DNA of 64,000 nucleotides from Candidatus Brocadia sp. (GTDB taxonomy: Bacteria > Planctomycetota > Brocadiia > Brocadiales > Brocadiaceae). Below are positions 29,674-37,641 of the stretch, piece after piece (the stretch's first letter is position 1; each line of letters begins with the position of its first letter). The notes under the pieces are model-generated. The model searched no databases. It was given only the letters and a program-made list of their open reading frames with translations, and had not been told where the DNA came from. Location of the stretch: assembly GCA_011525665.1 (NCBI GenBank), contig WYAU01000007.1, positions 1 through 64,000 on the forward strand, given 5' to 3'. Position numbers and translations under genes: made by a program.

Positions 29674-30399
29674 TCATTTCATCTCAATCAGATGTACATC
29701 CACAAGGAGGATTTCTGCATCGGTTTCTGCCTTTACATGAAGCCTTGTTTCTTCAACAACCTTTGCAGCACCCAGGGCAGAAACACGGTGATTATTTACC
29801 TGAACAGGTCCTCCCTCAAGCACAGAGAGATATACTCCTCTCCACTCTTTGATCTGGTGATCAAGTGTCAGCCCCGCCTGAAGAAAAGAAGAATATACCT
29901 CTGCATTGGCGTGTATAGAAAGTGCACCCTTATGTTCATTGGAAACAAGGGGAAGGAATCGGTTTGTCCGTTCTGCACGTTCCACCTGCTTTTGTTCCAC
30001 TAAGGGTTCCAAACCGCGTTCAGAGGGGAAGAACCACATCTGGATAAACCGCATGGGTTCATCCCGCCGATTGTTAATTTCAGAGTGGTACATACCTTTA
30101 CCGACCGTTGTGTGCTGTACCCAGCCTTTTTTTAAGACGCCTCCCTCTCCATCCTCGTCAGCATGGCGGAATTCCCCACCAGCACAATAGGTCACCACCT
30201 CGATCTCCCGATGGTAATGCAATGGCCACACGGCGCCCGGAGAAAGGGTATCGTCATTAAATACCCGTAAAATCCCGAATTGCATATAATCAGGGTCATT
30301 GTATTCGTCAAAAGAGAAGTGCCAGCGTCCGTGAAATGTACCTCCCTGAATATAGCCTTCTGCCTGATAGATATCTTCTGGTTTTCTGATTGTTATCAT
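29674..30399 (-). CDS. Pirin-family bicupin protein
   Basis: 241 residues. The N-terminal cupin has metal ligands in PLHYHREIEVVTY and MYHSEINNR (the two HxH and HxE pairs of pirins); the C-terminal cupin is degenerate (LSVLEGGPVQVNNHRVSALG). Some bacterial relatives have quercetin dioxygenase activity and others are regulators; the sequence does not decide between these. Its length is about normal for bacterial pirins (230-290). Confidence 0.92.
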   Translation of the reverse strand: MITIRKPEDIYQAEGYIQGGTFHGRWHFSFDEYNDPDYMQFGILRVFNDDTLSPGAVWPLHYHREIEVVTYCAGGEFRHADEDGEGGVLKKGWVQHTTVGKGMYHSEINNRRDEPMRFIQMWFFPSERGLEPLVEQKQVERAERTNRFLPLVSNEHKGALSIHANAEVYSSFLQAGLTLDHQIKEWRGVYLSVLEGGPVQVNNHRVSALGAAKVVEETRLHVKAETDAEILLVDVHLIEMK

Positions 30400-30551
30400 A
30401 GTCGTTTATCTCTTTTTGCTTAAAGATACCACGAAATACCCTTGTTTACAAAGTGAAAAAGCTATTGAATCGAAGAGTACCGTTTCATAATAAAAATAAA
30501 CTTTGTAATGCTAAAAGTGCATCGGATTTTTTTCCTGATACAGGGGTTTAT

Positions 30552-31184
30552 TTAAATATTTTTGGAAAATACCAGAAAATGCTGCCGTGGCAGAAAGTCG
30601 AATTCGTGCTGGAGGTGATAGCCGGCCGACTCCATCTCCTTCTTTATCACTGCGCTTGCCGTAAAGTGAGGAAAAATCTTCTGGAACCATCCTTTGCCAC
30701 TGAAGTCGATGATTGCAACGCGACCACCGGGCCGTAAGTATTTGCGAATGTTGCTAAAATATGCCACCCGGTCTTTGATGTGGTGATACGTATTACAAGT
30801 AAAGATTAAATCTACCCCATCTTTTGGAATAAGAGGGTCATGATGCTGAGCAAGAACGACCTCGATATTCTGGCAGCCCCTTTTTCCGGCTTGTTTCTCC
30901 AAATATTTATTCATCTCCTGGTCAACATCCACGGCATATACCTTGCCCGCTGGACCAACTGCATCCGCGAAGCGGAAGGTAAAATAGCCACTACCGGAAC
31001 CCAGGTCGGCGATGTGCTGTCCGGGCTGTATCTCCAGCACTTGGATTACCTGTTCCGGATGCTGCCACTTATCCCGCCAGAACCCCTCATATGCAAAACG
31101 CTTAACGCTCGTACAGCAAACGCCACAGGTCACGAGGAGAAGGAAAGCGATGGATAACAGTAAGTGCCCATTTCCGCAGGGCAT
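30552..31184 (-). CDS. Membrane-anchored or exported class I SAM methyltransferase
   Basis: ATG 31184 has GGAAGGG 9 bases upstream and gives 210 residues. A hydrophobic N-terminus (HLLLSIAFLLLVTCGVCC) looks like a signal or anchor, possibly an imperfect lipobox. Then PGQHIADLGSGSGYFTFRFA (motif I), GKVYAVDVDQEMNKYLEK (motif II), DLIFTCNTYHHI and GGRVAIIDFSGKGWF. Exported SAM methyltransferases of this kind recur in planctomycetes and deltaproteobacteria; substrate unknown. The combination of anchor and SAM fold is odd because SAM is cytosolic. Confidence 0.82.
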   Translation of the reverse strand: MPCGNGHLLLSIAFLLLVTCGVCCTSVKRFAYEGFWRDKWQHPEQVIQVLEIQPGQHIADLGSGSGYFTFRFADAVGPAGKVYAVDVDQEMNKYLEKQAGKRGCQNIEVVLAQHHDPLIPKDGVDLIFTCNTYHHIKDRVAYFSNIRKYLRPGGRVAIIDFSGKGWFQKIFPHFTASAVIKKEMESAGYHLQHEFDFLPRQHFLVFSKNI

Positions 31185-31674
31185 AGATTGCATCCCTTCC
31201 TTCTTTGTTTTGGTTGTTATATCGCGACCTGTCATTGTTCTGAAAGTATAAATTCATCTCCTTGCACAAGGTTTACTGAATTCCCACTTGCGCAGGGATG
31301 ACAAATAAACCAAATAAAACCCTTCTGTGCAAAGGGTCGTGTGTAACGTTGGGTAGAGCATGTTCACAACCCAATTATAGCGTTTACGGAAAGGGTGGGT
31401 TTCGTTCCTCAACCCACCCTTACAAAACTGCCCAGGAGGGATCTTGTTTCCATCGGTGATTTTATGGCATCAATAGCCATCTCTTGTGAGCCACGTGGTA
31501 TTTTATGCTGGATTAGCGGTAATTGGGGAACAATTTTCCTTGCCCAGAATTTGATGGAAAGGAAGTTTTAAGCGGGATATTCTGAGTAACATTCCCTTTA
31601 TCCAATATTTTCACGCTGAAATAATTTTCAGAAAAATAGAGAAAATATTTTGTATATTCCTACACTTTCTTACT
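31185..31674. other. Intergenic region with a perfect hairpin
   Basis: No gene is seen. AAGGGTGGGTT and AACCCACCCTT (31391-31421) form an 11-bp hairpin of a kind found as dispersed repeats. The remainder is AT-rich and shows no frame or start signals. Confidence 0.5.
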
Positions 31675-31917
31675 TTTACAGAAAACGGTATTATCAACAC
31701 ATCGATATTTCCAAACAGAAAACCGGCAAAGGTTTTTCTGGACATACGGGACAAGGTAATCCATGGCGGTGAATTGGGCCTAATGGGACTCGCCTTTCAT
31801 CCTGACTGCGAGAAAAACGGTTTCTTTTCCATCAATTACACAACTCCCAATCCCCTCCGCTCCATTCTTGTCAGGTACGGTTGTAAAGTTGTATTAAAAT
31901 ACGTCCCAGTACGATGA
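31675..31917 (+). pseudogene. Fragment of a PQQ-type glucose/sorbosone dehydrogenase
   Basis: One frame reads TENGIINTS, then KVFLDIRDKVIHGGELGLMG, LAFHPDCEKNGFFSINYT and a short unrelated tail to a stop. VFLDIRDxVxxGGExGLxGLAFHP is the N-terminal signature of secreted PQQ-dependent sugar dehydrogenases (GSDH/sorbosone family). The signal peptide, upstream blade and about 300 downstream residues are missing, so this is a decayed remnant. Its 3' end touches the 3' end of hflC. Confidence 0.72.
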
Positions 31918-31926
31918 ATATCATCT

Positions 31927-32886
31927 TCAGTCCGGTATGGCCTTGTTTTCCTTTTGAAAACTTTTTAAATACCTGAAGTAGTCTCCGTCCGTTGTCAGAA
32001 TGAACTGCGTCTGTTTATTAAAGGTCGATTCATAGGTTTCCAGGGTTTTTGTAAAGGAATAAAATTCGGGCGCTTTTTCGTATGCCTCGGCATATATCTT
32101 TACGGCCTCGGCGTCGGCCTGTCCCTTGATTTCTTCCGCGGTCCGATACCCTTCCGATTCAATGCGTTCCAGTTCCCTTTTCATGGAACCCAGGATTTCA
32201 GCCTCTTCTTTCCGGCCCTCAGACTCATACTTGTTGGCAATACGGATACGTTCAGAGCGCATGCGATCGTATATCTTTGGAATGACGGCCTCTACATAAT
32301 TAATATATTTTATTCTGACGTCCACCAATTCGATCCCGTAACGACCTTCCAGTGCACGTGCAGCCATTTTTCGTATTTCTTCAACGATCTTATCACGTCC
32401 CATGGTAATTAATACCTTTTTGATATCCTCAGCGTCTTCCAGTTCTTTTGTCGTATATTCCAGCTTGCGGTTGGTATTTCTCAGTACTTCTTTTAATGTA
32501 TAGGCACTGACCACGTTTTTGACTGCCGATTCAATTACCTCATCAAGCACACCCTGACCGCGGGCCTCCGTTCCCAGTGATGTATAGAATTTAAGGGTGT
32601 CTATGATCTTCCATCGCGCCCATGTGCCTACTCCGATATTTTCCTTGTCTCTTGTCAGAATATCGCTCGGTTCCCCACTCCACTCCAGCAACCGCTTATC
32701 AAAATATCTGACCTCCTGGATAAACGGTGTCTTTATATAAAGTCCGGGTTCTGTCATGGTTCGAACAGGTTTTCCAAATTGTGTGATAACGGCCTGCAAC
32801 CGTACGTCCACGACATATAATGATGCCTTTAAACAAATCAACACAGCAGCTACGGCAATGATTATTATAATAATCGTCTTCTTCAT
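31927..32886 (-). CDS. hflC: HflC, SPFH/band-7 protease modulator
   Basis: 319 residues: TM anchor about 3-25, SPFH domain (VDVRLQAVITQFGKPVRTM, GLYIKTPFIQEVRYFDKRLL), coiled coil rich in Glu/Lys (AEILGSMKRELERIESEG) and GQADAEAVKIYAEAY typical of HflC. It forms the HflKC cage around the FtsH protease in the inner membrane (established). Its ATG overlaps the hflK stop in ATGA, so translation is coupled. Confidence 0.93.
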   Translation of the reverse strand: MKKTIIIIIIAVAAVLICLKASLYVVDVRLQAVITQFGKPVRTMTEPGLYIKTPFIQEVRYFDKRLLEWSGEPSDILTRDKENIGVGTWARWKIIDTLKFYTSLGTEARGQGVLDEVIESAVKNVVSAYTLKEVLRNTNRKLEYTTKELEDAEDIKKVLITMGRDKIVEEIRKMAARALEGRYGIELVDVRIKYINYVEAVIPKIYDRMRSERIRIANKYESEGRKEEAEILGSMKRELERIESEGYRTAEEIKGQADAEAVKIYAEAYEKAPEFYSFTKTLETYESTFNKQTQFILTTDGDYFRYLKSFQKENKAIPD

Positions 32887-33875
32887 TTCTTCACCCCTTC
32901 CGCATTGATCTCAAACATAGGCAGGAGACCCTTTATATCCTTGTCAATGATGTATAGCTTTTCACAATTCGGGATAACCTTTGACATGGTTTCCAGATAT
33001 AGCCTGCGTCTCGTCACGTCTTCGGCCTTTTTGTATTCTTCATAGACAGCCTGAAATGCCTTGACGTCGCCGGTTGCTTCGTTTACCCTCCTGATGCGGT
33101 ATCCTTCTGCTTCTTTGATAACCTGCTGTTTTTTCCCTTCGGCAGCGGGCAGTATCTTATTCCTTTGCCCTTCTGCTTCATTAATAATTCTGTCCCTTAC
33201 TTGAATCGCCTGATTCACGGCATTAAAGGCGTCTTTTACGGGTTCTGGAGGATTAACCCCCTTGAGCAGTACCGTCTGGATGTCAATCCCGCATTTATAA
33301 CTGTCCAAGATCCTCTGAATATCTTCTTTGGACTTTTGCTCGATCTCCGTCCTGCCAACGGTCAAGACCTCATCGATAGAGCGATCCCCGACCAGTGTGC
33401 GCATGGTGGCCTGTGAAACATCTCGAATGGTTTCTCTGACGTTTCTTACATTGAAAAAATACTCTTCTAATGCCTTTATTTTGTACCGAATGACCCAGTG
33501 CACCTCGGCGCTGTTAATGTCAGCGGTAAGCATCAATTTTTCTTCTCTTACATCATCAATCATACTGGAATAGCCACGAAGTTCCGTTCTGAAGCCAAAC
33601 TCTTCATTATAGATACGTTTGACTTCCCCTTTGAGCACCCTATCAATGCCATAGGGAACTTTGGTATGGAGTCCGGGACCTACCGTCTCTTTATAGCTGC
33701 CGAATCTCAGGATAACTGCCTCTTCATTGGCCTTTACGGTATAGAAAGCCGTATATCCTGTAATAATAACGAAGATAATAATCAATATTGGCGGTATAAA
33801 TTTTTTTACCGACCCCCATGGAATATCCTCGAAACGTACATCTTGTGGCCTTTTGTACTGTCCGTAATCTGGCAT
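32883..33875 (-). CDS. hflK: HflK, SPFH/band-7 protease modulator
   Basis: ATG 33875 has AGGAGG 7 bases upstream (MPDYGQYKRPQ), giving 330 residues; a longer open frame upstream lacks signals. TM about 24-46 (FIPPILIIIFVIITGYTAF), SPFH domain (EEAVILRFGSYKETVGPGLH), then a coiled coil with NEAEGQRNKILPAAEGKKQQ typical of HflK. Partner of HflC in regulation of FtsH. The gap upstream holds a small GGGTT/AACCC hairpin near 33917. Confidence 0.92.
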   Translation of the reverse strand: MPDYGQYKRPQDVRFEDIPWGSVKKFIPPILIIIFVIITGYTAFYTVKANEEAVILRFGSYKETVGPGLHTKVPYGIDRVLKGEVKRIYNEEFGFRTELRGYSSMIDDVREEKLMLTADINSAEVHWVIRYKIKALEEYFFNVRNVRETIRDVSQATMRTLVGDRSIDEVLTVGRTEIEQKSKEDIQRILDSYKCGIDIQTVLLKGVNPPEPVKDAFNAVNQAIQVRDRIINEAEGQRNKILPAAEGKKQQVIKEAEGYRIRRVNEATGDVKAFQAVYEEYKKAEDVTRRRLYLETMSKVIPNCEKLYIIDKDIKGLLPMFEINAEGVKK

Positions 33876-34000
33876 ATCGGTCCTCCTATGCAATTTAATG
33901 AGTAATGAGTAAGATGGGTTAAGCGAAGCGAACCCATCAACACCCTTTATGTTGGGTGCATTGTACTTCACCAAACCTTCATAAAAAACGCGAATTGGAA

Positions 34001-35008
34001 TTATATGATCTTTGTTATCTCGTCTACCGTGAATGTCGGCATTTTTATGAGCTTATCTTTTTTAAAAAGTTTTAGTCCCTCACTTTTTTTGGTAAGTTTT
34101 CCTATCGGAGTACATACTATACCATTCTTTGCGAGGATGGCAATAACTTCTTTTGTGTCTTTCGGGTCAAGTGCAATTAACAAAGCCCCCGATGCGATGA
34201 GACCGAGCGGCTGGATATTGAATAGTTTGCAAATGTGCTCTGTTTCTTCATAGTATGGAATCTTTTCTGCATCAATAACAGCTCCCGTTCCCGATGCCTG
34301 TGCAAGTTCTCTTATGCCGGTAGCCACTCCGCCTTCCGTCGGGTCGTGCATGGCGTGGATTCTGGCTGCTTTATTGGCAAACAAGGCGTCCGCGACGACA
34401 CTTAACCCCGGCTGGTCTATAAATGCCTCTGTCTTTTTAAGGAATCGGTTGCCCAATTTCTTCCGGATTACCGCCGCCTTTTCCCGTGCGATAATGGCCG
34501 TTCCTTCTATGGCAATACCCTTTGTGAGTAAAAGGTCATCACCTGGTTTTGCGTTTGCGTTTATCACCAACTTATCCTTTTCAACCTCGCCCAGCATATG
34601 GCCAATGACAATGGGTCGATCGACTTTATATGAAATTTCGGTATGGCCGCCGCACAGGGTGATATTGAGTTTTTGAATTGATTGAATAATGTCTTTAAAA
34701 ATTTGTGTTATCAGTTTCGCATGCGTCTTTCCTTCAGGCAGCAATACTGTTGCCAGGAACCACTTCGGGGTTGCCCCCATTGTGGCAATGTCATTGGCAT
34801 TCACGTTGACGGCATACCAGCCGATGCGGTGTGTAGTAAAGGTAATGGGGTCGGTCTTGGCTACGAGGTACTTTTTCCCAAAGTCGATGACGGCTGCATC
34901 CTCACCAATCCGTGGACCTACGATAACTCTCGGATCGTTAATGGGACTTGATTTCAGGAGTTTTTCCAGCAGCCGATAATCAAGCTTTCCGACGGGAAAA
35001 TATTTCAT
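34001..35008 (-). CDS. PurM/HypE-superfamily (AIR synthase-related) protein
   Basis: 335 residues: GPRIGEDAAVIDFGKKYLVAK, NVNANDIATMGATPKWFLATV, CGGHTEISYKVDRPIVIGHM, PGDDLLLTKGIAIEGTAIIA and MHDPTEGGVATGIRELAQ. These are the ATP-binding and phosphate-loop motifs of the PurM superfamily in the HypE/ThiL-like branch. It lacks the HypE C-terminal Cys (the chain ends KMPTFTVDEITKII), so it is not a canonical hydrogenase-cyanide maturase, and there are no hyp genes nearby. Function unknown beyond a likely ATP-dependent reaction. Confidence 0.85.
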   Translation of the reverse strand: MKYFPVGKLDYRLLEKLLKSSPINDPRVIVGPRIGEDAAVIDFGKKYLVAKTDPITFTTHRIGWYAVNVNANDIATMGATPKWFLATVLLPEGKTHAKLITQIFKDIIQSIQKLNITLCGGHTEISYKVDRPIVIGHMLGEVEKDKLVINANAKPGDDLLLTKGIAIEGTAIIAREKAAVIRKKLGNRFLKKTEAFIDQPGLSVVADALFANKAARIHAMHDPTEGGVATGIRELAQASGTGAVIDAEKIPYYEETEHICKLFNIQPLGLIASGALLIALDPKDTKEVIAILAKNGIVCTPIGKLTKKSEGLKLFKKDKLIKMPTFTVDEITKII

Positions 35009-35036
35009 GCCAGTTCTGAATAATTTTCTTTGCTTG

Positions 35037-35057
35037 TTCCCAAACTTCGTTTGGGAA
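35037..35057. repeat. TTCCCAAAC/GTTTGGGAA hairpin
   Basis: A perfect 9-bp inverted repeat with a TTC loop, just upstream of the PurM-like gene start. It is of a type seen as dispersed intergenic repeats; a local regulatory role is not evident. Confidence 0.5.
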
Positions 35058-35190
35058 TACTATGTCCTGCGAAACGCTGTTTCTCAGGAATTTATTAGAG
35101 AATAATTGTAATTCGTAAATCGTAAATTTTCCAAATTTATAAGGTACTGGGTCCATGTAACAAGTGGAAGGAATCTATGAACTCCCGTGT

Positions 35191-35877
35191 TCAAAGTATA
35201 TCCCGTATGTCCTTCAACCCAACCTGTTCCCGGCTCATAAAGGGCTCCCCATAATCAGCCCTGATCAGATTTCCATAATAGTGATTCTTTGCCGTGAGCG
35301 CGCTGCTGATATATTTCCAGCGTGTGTCATCATAGGCAAACTGGGATTGATAGACCTTTGCAATCTGGAGTTTCTTTTCAAATTCCTTGCTGATATCAAG
35401 GATGAATGAGGGTGTGACGTGAACACGGAAATGTGAACAGAGGTAGTAAAAGATGTGCGAAGGATAGCAGGGGTCTCCGGGGATATCCGATTTTGTCAGC
35501 TTTGCGTAGAAGCGGGCCGCCTCGCCAATCTGGGTGGTCTGGACGTGATCAGGGTGTGCATCGATCCAGTATGGGAGAAAAATTACCTGAGGGCGTATCT
35601 TTCGAATCACGGCAGCGGCCTTTTTGCGGGCTTCTATCCCGTCCATGAGATAACGATTGGGAAGGTCAAGTACCGTCCTGCTCTTTACACCGAGCAATGC
35701 AGTTGATTGCTCCCATTCTTTCTGTCTGATTTCGGGACTGCCATGGGGGGTGGGTTCCCCGTTAGTCAGGTCGAGGATGTGGACATCGTATCCCAGCGAT
35801 ACTAATTTCAGAATACTTCCCCCCATACCGCCTTCCACGTCATCAGGATGGGGTCCGATTGCAAGGAGAGTGGTCAT
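35191..35877 (-). CDS. PIG-L/LmbE-family deacetylase, BshB1-like
   Basis: 228 residues from ATG 35877 (MTTLLAIGPHPDDVEGGMGG). Zinc ligands are in GPHPDDVE and DAHPDH; YWIDAHPDHVQTTQIGEAAR is close to the bacillithiol deacetylase BshB1 pattern. These enzymes remove an N-acetyl group from GlcNAc conjugates (family knowledge). An earlier ATG adds 27 residues without family similarity. No bshA or bshC in the window, so a role in bacillithiol is only suggested. Confidence 0.85.
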   Translation of the reverse strand: MTTLLAIGPHPDDVEGGMGGSILKLVSLGYDVHILDLTNGEPTPHGSPEIRQKEWEQSTALLGVKSRTVLDLPNRYLMDGIEARKKAAAVIRKIRPQVIFLPYWIDAHPDHVQTTQIGEAARFYAKLTKSDIPGDPCYPSHIFYYLCSHFRVHVTPSFILDISKEFEKKLQIAKVYQSQFAYDDTRWKYISSALTAKNHYYGNLIRADYGEPFMSREQVGLKDIRDIL

Positions 35878-36097
35878 ATGAAGTACTTTAAGAGTTGATT
35901 CATCATTGATAATAGGGAAGCATACTATCAAAAACTGAGAAGTTGTTATTGTACTCAATGACTATAAAAATGCAAGGGAAAGGTAATATTGAACGTGGCA
36001 ATGTCAAAGTCTGGCAAAAAATGGGTATCTCTTGCTTCCGTGTGTTTTCAATATATTCAAGGCAATAATATATATAGCGCATTATTGCAATTTAGCA

Positions 36098-37216
36098 CTA
36101 GTTTCCGAAATGAGAAACACCCTTAATCACCGTTGGAGCTTGAATAATGGTCATACCCTCCAATCGGCTTTTATTTTTCTCCCTGTCATCAACAACATCA
36201 CGGATCCTGATTTCCTGCACTTGATCAGGAAATCTCTTCTTTATCTCACGATAAACCTCAGGATCTTTTTCTCCGGAGTCTCCCACCAAAATAAACTTCC
36301 TCTCCGGGAATCCCTGCATGATTTCACTTATCTGCGCCACTTTTTGCTCAAAAGTGGCGTTCTTATTCGTAACCACTTCTTGAAGATCTTTCCAAGTGTT
36401 TGGGCTCATAAGATTCTTTCTGACGTTCTTCATGTGGAAAGTACCTTCGGGGAATCCCCCTTTTTCGCTGAAGAGAAATTGGGAAAGCGGTCCGTACAAT
36501 TGCCAGGGGCTTCCTGAAACGTAATGAAAAGAAGCACCGTTCCATCCCTGATACATCTTGGCCATTTCAGGCGCGGCCATAAAGTCACGGAAAAATGTAT
36601 TTCTAACCACAACTTTCAAGCCCGCGGGAATTTCGGTTATCTTAACGGTATCGTCAATGTCAGAAATCACTGATAGTCCGGTGGATTCAACCAGACGGAC
36701 CCGGCCTGCGCCGGAATGCCCATTTTTCGTAGCGCGATAGGTTAGCCAGCCGTTCTGTGAACCTTGCCGTTTCAACAGGTCTTTTGCTTTCGTTACCGGG
36801 ATTTTAAGCACGCCCTCTATGAGGCCATTCAGGTCTGTTTTTGGGAAGTTTTCGTGGCTGTCCTGTACACGGTATTCCTGATTCTCCGGGTCATTGTCAA
36901 ACTGAAAGGTAACTACCTCGCCGGATTCACTATCCGCTACGAAATCCTGAATACGTAACCGGAAGTTATCGATTTCCCCTGGATCAAGATTACCCATACT
37001 TGCTGCTGTTTTTGCCAGCAATTTTTCAGCAGGGCAACGACGTTCATGAGCCCAGACACGCATCGGGATCACCCAGTCATCCCCTTTTTTGTACCCGTAA
37101 GTGGGGTAAAAAGTCACTTGCTCTCCATCCAAAACCGCTGTCGCGTATGTGCTGTTAAAAACATGAGAGTAATTGACAAGTAAACAGATGAACAGAAAAG
37201 TTAGTGTAGATTTCAT
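36098..37216 (-). CDS. Exported App1-like phosphatidate phosphatase
   Basis: 372 residues. ATG follows GGAGGAGGCTTGCT; signal peptide about 1-26 (LTFLFICLLVNYSHVF, ending TYATA). An N-terminal beta region (WVIPMRVWAHERRCPAEKL) precedes the App1 HAD-like catalytic domain: SVISDIDDTVKITEI (DxDxT nucleophile), FHYVSGSPWQLYGPL and FILVGDSGEKDPEVY. App1 in yeast dephosphorylates phosphatidate (established); bacterial homologues are little studied. Its start codon overlaps the stop of a 72-residue ORF by ATGA, so the two are coupled. Confidence 0.88.
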   Translation of the reverse strand: MKSTLTFLFICLLVNYSHVFNSTYATAVLDGEQVTFYPTYGYKKGDDWVIPMRVWAHERRCPAEKLLAKTAASMGNLDPGEIDNFRLRIQDFVADSESGEVVTFQFDNDPENQEYRVQDSHENFPKTDLNGLIEGVLKIPVTKAKDLLKRQGSQNGWLTYRATKNGHSGAGRVRLVESTGLSVISDIDDTVKITEIPAGLKVVVRNTFFRDFMAAPEMAKMYQGWNGASFHYVSGSPWQLYGPLSQFLFSEKGGFPEGTFHMKNVRKNLMSPNTWKDLQEVVTNKNATFEQKVAQISEIMQGFPERKFILVGDSGEKDPEVYREIKKRFPDQVQEIRIRDVVDDREKNKSRLEGMTIIQAPTVIKGVSHFGN

Positions 37217-37431
37217 AGCAAGCCTCCTCCGACCCTTACATGGAATAATTCTGGTGAAAAGAAACTGTTTTTTACCGTGGTGAAGTCTTCACCGGACAGT
37301 ATACTGCCTAAAGTTTCCTGGAGTGATTGGATGGAATGTTCATCCTGAGGGGAGGTTATTTCGAAATGGCCTGTCACCCCAGCCAGCAAATCAAACAATT
37401 CTTGCTGAGACATAGGATTTGTGATGCTCAT
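37213..37431 (-). CDS. 72-residue hypothetical protein coupled to the App1-like gene
   Basis: ATG follows AAAGGAG by 10 bases, and the stop overlaps the App1-like start codon, both signs of a real gene. The sequence is acidic to neutral (MSITNPMSQQELFDLLAGV) and ends LFHVRVGGGLL. No family is recognised. The short Gly-rich tail resembles the end of some small carrier or precursor proteins, but there is no further support for that. Confidence 0.65.
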   Translation of the reverse strand: MSITNPMSQQELFDLLAGVTGHFEITSPQDEHSIQSLQETLGSILSGEDFTTVKNSFFSPELFHVRVGGGLL

Positions 37432-37641
37432 GAGGTTTGTGCTCCTTTTTAGCGATGTCGTATAGACTTCGAGCCCCTCTCAACAACAACATAGCAAAAA
37501 TCTATCGCTTGTCAAATAATTATCGATCTTTTGCGACTTCCTGAGTTATGAAAGATTCAATTTGACAATTAATACCCACCCGCCTATATTTAAACCAATA
37601 GTTCTATTTTATAAGAGTACGAAACTGATACAAATTTTCAA

